The notes beneath the pieces were generated by a model. It ran no database searches, was not told the DNA's origin, and saw only the letters and a program-made list of their open reading frames with translations. From NCBI GenBank assembly GCA_009801015.1, contig VHZZ01002913.1, forward strand, positions 23,536 to 51,414: 27,879 nt of DNA, written 5' to 3'. Source of the stretch: Silene noctiflora. Its lineage: Eukaryota > Streptophyta > Magnoliopsida > Caryophyllales > Caryophyllaceae. The position numbers were made by a program, and so were the translations under genes. Shown here piece by piece: positions 19,350 through 27,879 of this stretch. The first letter of the stretch is position 1; each line of letters begins with the position of its first letter.

Positions 19350-21357
19350 ACTTTTTTTTTTCCTCTAAAGAAAAGCTTACAAGTTCAACGCTCGTCTAGT
19401 TAAACTATGAGCAACATTATTTAAATTCCTACGTAAATACGAAAAACATAAGTAATGAAAATCCGGAGCAATCGCCGTCATATCCTGCATGATTCCTCGT
19501 AACAAATGATGAACCACTGCACAACCTGCAAGCTGACATAACCGAGACAATCGGTTAGAACCTCCAGGTGAAGTAAATGATGATCCCTAGCCCACCACAG
19601 CATGTGAAGAACGGCCAATGCCTCAGCCTGAAGAACTGATTCCGCACGCATTTTAAACCATCTTCCCAAACCACGATACCTTCCTCATTATGAACCACCC
19701 AACTTACCGAGGCCTCCATAGACGACAACCATCACCTTAAACCTTAAAGCCGACACCGACCCGTGCCCCCAATCACGTAATAAGGATGTCCATCACGGAG
19801 CCATCCTTTACTACCTTCAGCCGTACGGCGAGCCGCACCATCCTCACTTTCTCGCTTCATAGCTTTACAATCCATAGCCTCATGTACCACATCCATAATC
19901 TGCCTCCACATGTTAAAAAAGCATTGCGGACAAAAAACCCCTCCCTTGAAACGTATATGGTTACGTACCAACCATAAATACCATAAGGTGGCAACAAATT
20001 GGGATACTCTATAATCTCCATCCTTAAATGCAACCAAATATCTTATCCAATTAATCACCCAATCTCCAATAGGAATATTATCAGCCAAATCAACATTAAT
20101 ACCCAAATCCGAACTCCGCCAGATCCGCTTCATAACAAAGCAGTCCCTAAACAGATGATTAGCCGTCTCCAAAGCACTATTACATCCGAACACAAACAAC
20201 AATTGTAATCTGCCTAAATCCTTCATCTTGCAAAACCGGTGCCGAGGGGTAAGGTATCAGTAATCATCTTCCACAAAAAAAATTTCCACATCTGTGGACC
20301 TGGTAACCTCCAGAGCTTCCTCTTACAAATGCTTCGTCCAATATCATTTATCCTTGTTTTATCCTTGCGTGATCCATGCACACTGATATAAGTCTAAAAA
20401 ATCACACCATAACCACTTTTGACGGTGTACTCCCCAGTTGACCTATGTTTCCAAAAAGGGATATCTTGATCCTGCGTAAAACATGGCATGGCCAAAATAC
20501 GCTTAGCATCCCTCTCATTAAAGAGCGATCTAACCAACCTCTCATTCCAAGCTCCATTATCCAACCTCAAATCGCCAATTTTTAAATCTGGCAACCATCC
20601 AAACTCACTTATCAAGAGTGAATCTTTTGGCTCAGGGCACTCACCATTAACCCAAGGGATCTCCCAGACATCCAAGGTAAAATAAATGCCCGGCTTTATC
20701 CCGACATGTTTATGGATGAAACTTAATCCATACAGGATACTTTTCGTACCACACGATGCATTCATAGTCCCCGTTCTCCTCATTGGCAATTCTAACCTTT
20801 CACTGCCCAAAATATTTTTCCGAAAAACGGAACAAAAGAAAGAGTTATTACACGACAAAAGCTTCCATGCATGTTTCGCCAAAAGAGCTTGATTTAAGCA
20901 GACAATATTTCGAACACCAAGACCACCACAACTCTTCGGTAGACTAAGGAAGTTTCCTGAGCACCAATTAATTGTTCTACCTATCCTACAACCCGTCCAC
21001 CAAAACTGTGACAGGAGAGAGTTAATCTTCCTAGCGACACTTACCAGTATCTTAAAAACCGATAGAAAGTAATTAGATAAGTTTGATAGAACGGAAGAAA
21101 TCAAAATAAGGTGACCAACCGGTGATAGAAAAATCCCTTTCCACGAGGAGACACACTTCGTAACCATTTCCACTAGATCCCGAAACAACTACTTCTTCGA
21201 CTATTGAAACTCCGTTGATAAGCCCAAGTACTTTCCAATGCCCTTGTTATGTCGAACCTTAAATGTACGTAAATATCTTTGGACCTTTATTAGCTTCATC
21301 CTTGGACTAAATAAAAAAACGGATTTTTCTTCATTCAGAACCTGTCCCGAAACCTGA
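19350..21357 (-). pseudogene. 5'-truncated, broken LINE (reverse transcriptase C-terminus, zinc finger, RNase H)
   Basis: A non-LTR retrotransposon relic. Read from 21357 downward, the pieces in order are: the end of the reverse transcriptase ('VSGQVLNEEKSVFLFSPRM', then KYLGLSTEF interrupted by stops); the connection domain (LSPVGHLILISSVLSNL, FWWTG, SCGGLGVRN); the zf-RVT finger with Cys-(S/A)-x-ETANHLF-x-x-Cys at about 20150-20190; and an RNase H remnant (AEALAVLHMLWWARDHH, LTDCLGY, then in another frame YLRRNLNNVAHSLTRRAL) at about 19400-19640. Stops and frameshifts separate them and the N-terminal half is absent, so it cannot be active. A T run at 19351-19360 (A run on the element strand) is the likely 3' tail. 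No clear target duplication. Confidence 0.88.
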
Positions 21358-22465
21358 CATTATCCATCTAATTTACCAAGTGTCAAGTTTGCATGGATCG
21401 ACTCAAAAGTCATCGTATTTAAATACAGTATGAAAAGAAGGGTAATTGTCTACCGAGTATAAACTAAAATGTGTATATTCCTGTCTAAGATAGATAATAC
21501 GTTCGACGGAACTTCACCCGTCCCATTGTCCCGTTCACGATTTATCATATGTGTTAATGTGACCCGCCTTATGTTTTTAAATTTCGTTTATTTTAAATGA
21601 TCGGATAGATGGATTATTTTGCGGTGAAATGTGAGTTAAATTGCAACCTTATCTATGAATTTATGGGACTATGACTGACCGTAAGTATTATACTTTAGAC
21701 TACAAGACCATAAATTATTAATAATTTTTTGTATATTAGCAAGACATAAAATCCTTCATTGGTTTTCGGATATCTAAAGTATAATTAAGACGAGATTCGT
21801 ACCTCTATACTTTTATATCTAAATTTCTTCATTTACCATAAAAAAAATAATTATAAAGTTGGGCTAAAAATCGATAACATTGGTAGGCGTGCAACACTTA
21901 AAAAACTACTATGCATCGACCCAAGATCTACATTAAATCTTGGCTCCAAGTATAAATTATACCCCGGCTTAAAACATACTTTGTATCATACCGTGGCTCA
22001 AGGCTACATTATGTTGTGGCTCGAGCCATGTATTCTACTCCGTAATTTTTTGTGTGTTTTTTTAGGGAAAAAAGAAAATTATTAATTATGTTAAGAGAAG
22101 CGGTAATAAGGCTACTCATACGTAGTCCACTACTTACCCGTTAGATTCACAAGTTCGAGTTTGGGTATATTATGATGTATTCTAACTTTTTTGAGTGCCA
22201 CAAGAAGTTAATAAGCCACGAAATATAATGCCGTGCCATATTTATGTGAATGATTATTGATTTTCATTAGAAAGATATATTTATTTTTCACAAGTCAAAG
22301 TGAGACATAAGATTGTTCATCATAGTTGATGAAATAATAATAATTGTTTTCAAAAGATTGAAAACCTTTTAAAATTATACATTTAAGATATATGCGCAGT
22401 TATAGGATGAGAAATTATGCATTTATAGGAAAATTAAAAAAAATTATGCGGCGGCTATAGGAAAC
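21358..22465. other. AT-rich spacer
   Basis: No gene seen. A 'tggctc(c/a)ag' phrase recurs at about 21940-22025 in degenerate form. A 'cacaagttcgagtttggg' stretch near 22150 resembles a Pol III B box and may mark a SINE relic; it is too weak to call. Confidence 0.4.
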
Positions 22466-22474
22466 GTAAAAAAA
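22466..22474 (-). terminator. RNA polymerase III terminator of the tRNA gene
   Basis: Directly after the tRNA 3' end the minus strand reads A then a run of seven T, the usual Pol III stop signal. It supports a transcribed, functional tRNA gene. Confidence 0.75.
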
Positions 22475-22475
22475 T

Positions 22476-22549
22476 TGGTCTCGGCGGGGCTCGAACCCGC
22501 GACCTTCGGCTCATAAGACCAACGCTCTAACCAACTGAGCTACGAGACC
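22476..22549 (-). tRNA. tRNA with UAU anticodon (isoleucine)
   Basis: 74 nt, complete cloverleaf and no intron. Acceptor stem GGTCTCG/CGAGACC with A73; D stem GCTC/GAGC; anticodon stem TTGGT/GCCGA with two G-T pairs and loop CTTATGA; five-base variable loop; T stem GCGGG/CCCGC around TTCGAGC. Counting U33, the anticodon is TAT, which reads AUA isoleucine codons. Box A (TAGCTCAGTTGG) and box B (GGTTCGAGCCC) are intact. Confidence 0.88.
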
Positions 22550-22812
22550 ACAATATTAATAATTATTTATTTATTAGTTTTTTTCTTTTATAATTTGACA
22601 GAACATGAAACTCTTACTAATTTTAGAATATAAAACATTGACAATAATCTTAAAATGAGACGCTTATATCATTATTAAATTACATCTACTAACTAATACG
22701 GAGTATATAAATTAGATTATAATGAGAAATGAGGGTTGGTAATTGAAAAAAAATGTATTGTGAAATTTTTCATTATAGCTATAACGAATAGAGTTTTTTT
22801 AGTTATGTTATT

Positions 22813-22916
22813 TAGGTATGTCCCAAGAAAAACCTAAAAAATAGAAATAAATCAAGAAAAATGTAATCCCAATTTGTTAGGTATGTCATAAGAAAACCTA
22901 AAAAAATAGAAATAAG
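22813..22916. repeat. Short tandem repeat, period 67 bp
   Basis: 'aggtatgtcccaagaaaaac' at 22813 and 'aggtatgtcataagaaaacc' at 22880, each followed by 'ctaaaaa(a)atagaaataa'. It lies between the tRNA and its partial copy. Confidence 0.75.
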
Positions 22917-22937
22917 TCCATTAAATAAAAACTACAA

Positions 22938-22961
22938 TCTAACCAACTGAGCTACGAGACC
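22938..22961 (-). pseudogene. tRNA fragment, 5' part of the UAU tRNA
   Basis: 24 nt identical to 22526-22549, covering the acceptor 5' strand, D arm and the next bases; the anticodon and T arm are absent. The flank also matches (caatatta, and 'atcttaaaatgagacgctta' against 'atcttaaaataagatgctta'), so this is part of a tandem duplication and not an independent gene. Confidence 0.8.
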
Positions 22962-23950
22962 TCAATATTAAAATAATATCTTATTTTATATTTATTAATT
23001 TACTCTAAATAGTTGATTAGTTGGCAAGAAATAAAATTCTTTGATGGTCTTCAGAAAAAATCATTTAATGTGATCTTAAAATAAGATGCTTACAGTTTTA
23101 CGCCAATGCCTTTTAAGGTTCTGTTATAATAATTGTTCAATACTCGCCGACCTTCGCCACTCATCACAATTGAAAACTCAATCTAGGCGTGTAAATGTGT
23201 AATCGTATTATGAGAAATTTAATACTATAATTGTTTGACATTTGACTATTTCATTTCATCATATCGTTTAGATATCAAAACATTATTTTGCATAGTTAAA
23301 ATAGTCATTCATAATTGCTTTGATATTCATGTAATAGAATATTTGTTAAATCTCATTATTTTTTATTAATCGTTGTCCATACTTTTATATCTCATTACTA
23401 TTAGACACAAATACGTCATCACGACTTAAAACCCATTTACGAGCATCATTCCAAGATTAAAAATAGAAATCTATGCCGCCTAAATTAACATTCTTATACG
23501 TCCACCATAGACCCGTTACATCTTGGCACAATTCATTTCTTGTCTCAAATTGACCAAAGGCACATTTGAAATAGAAGGAATTGAATAAGATATGCCCCTT
23601 TAAAAACAAATTTAAAGAACCACGAGGTTAAAACACAAATATGGAAAGTGAAACAAATCTAAAGAAATATGAGGTTGAAAAACAATTATGGATGGTCTAA
23701 ATGTTTAATATCAAACATACAAATAGGATCTTATACCCTATTGTATAGTATCATTATACAACAAGCCTATATATTCTATATCAAACCATTAAAAGCCCAA
23801 TAAAAAAAAAAAATTTACACATCTCCTTTTTCTCTAATTCCGTTTTCTCTTCAGTCAACAAATCCTCCTCTTTTCCTTCTCTAAATTTCTCTTAAACGAT
23901 AATCGACAAACCACCCTTCTCCCTAATTTTGATTCTAAAATAGTAAAACG
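22962..23950. other. AT-rich spacer
   Basis: The first 135 bp continue the tRNA-flank duplication. Beyond about 23100 I see no gene. A pyrimidine-rich stretch at 23820-23890 resembles a 5' leader, but no recognisable coding sequence follows it. Confidence 0.4.
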
Positions 23951-24275
23951 GAAGCAATTGACATCATCATCAAGGGGGAAAAACGCATCTAAGAATATTT
24001 CGGTGAACGAGAAGCAATTTACATCATCATCAAGAAGGAAAAATGCATCTAACAATATTATGAGGCAAATTTCTACACCAATCATTCGAATTATTATTAA
24101 AAGAAAACGAGCTAAAAAATACGAGCACATAAGAATACGAACTATTAAGATAAGAATACGAGCTAATGTAAAAAGAATACGAGCTTAAAAGGAACACGAG
24201 CTTTAAAATACAAGCACGTAAAAATACGAGCTATTAAGATAAGAATACGAGCTAATGTAAAAATAATAGGAGCTT
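23951..24275. repeat. Two adjoining tandem repeats (60 bp and about 89 bp)
   Basis: A 60-bp unit starts at 23951 and 24011 (gaagcaatt, 'acatcatcatcaag', 'aatgcatctaa'). An approximately 89-bp unit follows, near 24126 and 24215, holding 'tattaagataagaatacgag' and 'ctaatgtaaaaa', and is itself made of shorter 'aatacgagc' steps. The plus frame 23958-24188 reads the first as a 20-residue repeat (TSSSRGKNASKN / TSSSRRKNASNN). No known protein matches, and coding is doubtful. Confidence 0.7.
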
Positions 24276-25826
24276 CAACTATTTTTAAGCATTAAAAATT
24301 TTGGATAAAAAATTTATTTTAAGATGATTCTCACGAGTCACGTCATATGATTTGTTCCGCATAGTCAATTAATTATAACTAGTTATATTGCCCGTGATTT
24401 ATTTTTTAGTATATTTGATGGTATGATTTTTTTTAAGAGAGAATGTTGTTTGTACGGTGCGTGGATCATGTGTTTATTCTTCATCATAATTTAAATGTAC
24501 TCTTGTCGGAAATAGACTCAAATGCTTTTTAATTACGCGATAGATTTTTGGGTTTTATATTTCTGTAGTCTTTAGCATAGGTAACTTAAAAATGTGCCAT
24601 AGTTAGTAGCTTTCTCACTTTTGTAGGTTCAAATTTAAGGAGCCGCTAGTTGATAATTTTTAGAGTAAATTGAGGACCAATTATTTATTTTTATTTCGCT
24701 TTACTATGTACAACATTTAAGGAAAATAAATCTGGAAACATAAGATGTCACAAGATGGAAGATAATTATGGGAAAAGAAATTGTGGCCGCATACCAAAAA
24801 CCTATGTTCGTCAAAGACAACCTGTTATGAAAGAACCTATATCTAATTTTAATTGAAGTAATAATTATGGATCTTTTTCATTAACAAAATTTTAACTCAC
24901 CAAGTGCTATTTGTTGACACTTGTTGGTAATGTATGGAACAAAATTAAGAATTTCTCAAAATGAAACATTTAAAATATAATACTTGTCTCACAAAATAAA
25001 ATCGCCCCACGATTTATTTTGAGTATGAGGAGTACCTTTTATGATATTAAACTTTAAACCTTAGTAGAAAAATTTAAATTGCAAAACTATTACTCTAATT
25101 TATCATTCAAAAATGTTTTACACAAGAACAATTGAGAAAAAAAAAACTATTACAAAAGATAAGTTTTTAATTTTTATTAATATTATATAATTATTTGTCA
25201 CAAAACTTATAATCCATTTCTTATAGAGTTATAGTGGCCTATTTAGTTTCAACACTAAAATTTAAANAAATCATGTTACATTTTTTGATTCGTGCTCTTC
25301 CATATTGTTTGCTCGCAATCAAAAACCCTAGATAATAAGCTTTACTACGACAATAATATTTGAAAAGGTAACTCATTTTTGTCATCTTCACCATTACCCC
25401 CCTTCTCGTTGATGAGTCACCAATGTGCTGTAATATAATAATAAGAATGAAATTCGTGATTAGCCAACCACAAGGAAAGTTGTAAGTTTAAAAATATAAA
25501 CTTTAAAAACTAACTAAAACATTAGAAATGCAAATTTTCAAAACCGAATATATTAACATGTACAAATACAAGATGAATTTCCTAACATAACTTTGAATCT
25601 CTTGCTTTCCGTGAAATTTGATCAACGTTTGTCTTGAACAAATCTAAATCTAAAATATATGAAGATGGTATTTCGTTTTGATTTTTTTTTTCAATTTCCT
25701 GAAAATGAATTGGATTGTGAAAATGGTAAAACTACTAAATTTATAGAAAAGTGAATAGTAATAAATATGTAGGTAAAATATTTAATTTATCATTTTTAAG
25801 TCACATAAATTTAAAGAGAAGTTGAA
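24276..25826. other. AT-rich spacer, no gene seen
   Basis: Strongly AT-rich with only short chance frames. One undetermined base (N) at 25267. No tRNA, clear transposon end or conserved domain found. Confidence 0.5.
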
Positions 25827-26125
25827 ACATATGAAAACGAAATCTAGAAATATTCAATTCTCGAGTTAATGAAGCATTAGTAGGGAGATCAAAAATTATA
25901 ATCAATAAGGTAGATGAAATGTTAAGCTACAATAACACATAATGTCATCCATAATGACTAGGTGAAAATTAGTAAATATGAAAACCGAAATAATCGAGAA
26001 ATATTCAACTTCTCAAATTAATGGAGTATTATTATAGTAGGGAGATCAAAAGTTATAATCAATAAGGTAGATGAAATGTTAAGCTACAATAACACATAAT
26101 GTCGTTCATAATGGCTAAGTAAATA
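25827..26125. repeat. Tandem duplication, period 157 bp
   Basis: Two units sharing 'ggagatcaaaarttataatc' (25884 and 26041), 'aataaggtagatgaaatgtt' and 'aagctacaataacacataat' with few differences. A fairly recent duplication, non-coding. Confidence 0.9.
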
Positions 26126-27781
26126 GCTAGTAAATAGCCAAATAGAGTAAAATTTGCTCAAAAAGTTAAAATTTGATGTCCACGTGGCAGCTAAAAAGAT
26201 TTAAGGAAGAAAATGATTCATTAACTGACAGTTCACGGACTATACAACCGGATGTACAATGCTATTGTACATCCAAGGTTATTTTAGTCATTTTTCTATT
26301 AATTTTACAAGTGAAGAAAAAGGGAAAAACAAAGTAACGTAATCTAATTTCCAATCCAATTCTCCTTCTCTCTTTATCTGCTTCCATATTTCTCTAACTC
26401 CTCTCCATCTTCCTCCATCATCCAGTTAATGAATCTCATCTTCTTCCTTAAATTATTATATCAACCATTATTATATCTCTCTTTATTCAATCAGAATCTA
26501 CAATTAGTCTGTATATATTTTTCATCAACCCGTGGATATTGAAAGATGTGTTTTTTTAATCTATATATTACTTATTATTTATAATTTTTCATTAAGCATG
26601 TTGATGTTTCAGATAAAAGTTATTGTAAATGTAAAAAATAACAAGTACGCCATTTTATGAAGAAATAAAAAAATTAAATGGGATGATTTATAAATGGGAA
26701 TAAAATGGTCATAATTTTTTTCAATTATTATTTTATTTGATTTGAGATTCTTAATATTTAATTGTAATGTTATTATTTTGCTTAGAATTAAATGTTTATT
26801 TTTTTATTAGTAAGAATCTGAAAATAACTAGGGCTGATTTATTAAATAGAGGGAGAAGTCAATTCACGTCGCATTATCTTTTTGATATAATCATACATAT
26901 ATAAGTGTTTTAATAAAAGTGTGTCATTTATAAAAATAAGATAATTACAACTAAAGATTGGAAAGAAAAAGTTTAAGTCTGCCAATATCAAGTGATGTTG
27001 GAAAATATATACGGAGTACATACTAATTAGTTGTTATTTTGAGAAATTAAATTTTCAAAATTGTATAGAGATCTTTTACCGAATTAGCCATTTTAACCAA
27101 ATTATTTTCCAAACTAACCATTGTCAAAATTAATCTATAAATATTATTAAAAGGCTAATCATTAACACATAGATATAGACAAAATGCCACCTAGCATTAC
27201 TAAATGCCACCTTGCATTACCAAAATTCCACGTCACCAATCCTAGAAAGTCACATTATTATTTCTTATTTAAAAAGAAAAAAAAAATTGAAAAAACTTCA
27301 GAAATATTAAATGCAAATAGCATAACAAACATTAAACTTTGGTCTTTTTAGTTTCTAGATCAATTAAACAACAATTAAAAAAAATTCATACTAAATTTTA
27401 AATTTCTACGTTAATTGTTAGAATATTTTAAGCAACAAATAAATTTCATATAATTATAATTTTACGCCGTTTATAAAATAATAAAGAATTTGTAAATATT
27501 AAGGGGAAATAATAACATACTTAACATTAAACATTGACCTTTTAATTTTTAAAACTTGAATAGGTTAAACAAAAAATAAAAATTTACATAACTCTAATTT
27601 TAAACTGTTAATATGTGCAACTCCCTCTTAAATCTTATTGCAATAAACTTGCTTAATTTCATTAAATTGGATACATATATAAATCTATAAATATAATTTA
27701 TAAATAAAAGACAATGCAAAATATCTACCATATTTGAGTTTCGTAAGAAAACTCCCTAAACAATTCTCATGCAATGTGGAT

Positions 27782-27812
<31 letters not shown>

Positions 27813-27879
27813 TATCAAAGCAAACCTTTTACATTCCATTTTTCCTTAGTCCTTACTCTATATTTATGTATATATTAAA
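26126..27879. other. AT-rich spacer with a palindrome and a poly(A) run
   Basis: Holds a perfect 11-bp inverted repeat at 26250-26274, a pyrimidine-rich block at 26360-26430, a short doubled phrase 'aaatgccacctagcattact' / 'aaatgccaccttgcattacc' at about 27183-27222, and 26 consecutive A at 27787-27812. No gene recognised. Confidence 0.5.

Noticed and set aside
19786..20892. Plus-strand frames at 19786-19977, 19999-20208, 20488-20685 and 20686-20892
   Set aside because: All are antisense to LINE coding remnants.
19350..21357. An active LINE
   Set aside because: The N-terminal half is missing and several stops and frameshifts separate the remaining domains.
22938..22961. A second functional tRNA gene
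   Set aside because: Only the 5' portion is present; the anticodon and T arms are missing.
27787..27812. Poly(A) run as a retrogene or LINE tail
   Set aside because: No coding or element sequence precedes it on either strand; treated as a simple repeat.

Overview
This is a nuclear genomic window from a land plant, most likely a eudicot. It has small exons with GT-AG introns, a chloroplast-targeted magnesium chelatase subunit, a plant-type pyruvate decarboxylase, AT-rich spacers, MITEs and a LINE relic. The many Stowaway-like ends (ctccctcc, ggagggagta, acggagta) and a 'ttaagacgg' repeat motif remind me of Caryophyllales (Amaranthaceae) genomes. That placement is an inference, not a proof.

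Layout. At 598-2934 (minus) are the first three coding exons of a pyruvate decarboxylase gene; the rest lies off the left edge. A same-strand spacer at 3050-6620 is filled with transposon debris: a Tourist-like MITE carrying four CACGTG boxes upstream of the decarboxylase, and two terminal-inverted-repeat elements, one nested in the other. At 6854-13046 (minus) is a 16-coding-exon gene for a protein of about 789 residues that resembles the uncharacterised plant protein At4g18490. Its middle was built by repeated exon duplication. Its probable 5' leader intron (13080-14425) holds a separate tandem duplication of about 358 bp. Head-to-head with it, at 15865-18745 (plus), is an intact four-exon CHLI gene (magnesium chelatase subunit I, first committed step of chlorophyll synthesis). 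A 406-bp foldback element sits in its proximal promoter, and tandem repeats occur in intron 2 and just downstream.

The right third (18750-27879) has no intact protein gene that I can recognise. It holds a broken, 5'-truncated LINE (19350-21357, minus), a complete tRNA gene with a UAU anticodon (22476-22549, minus) and a partial tandem copy of that tRNA 412 bp away. It also holds several local tandem duplications and very AT-rich sequence.

The genes are not a pathway cluster: fermentation, an uncharacterised acidic/coiled-coil protein and chlorophyll synthesis are simply neighbours. I found no new defence, toxin or biosynthetic system. The most interesting signal is the exon shuffling inside the At4g18490-like gene: three copies of one exon, two of another plus an intronic fossil of it, and a diverged copy of a third.
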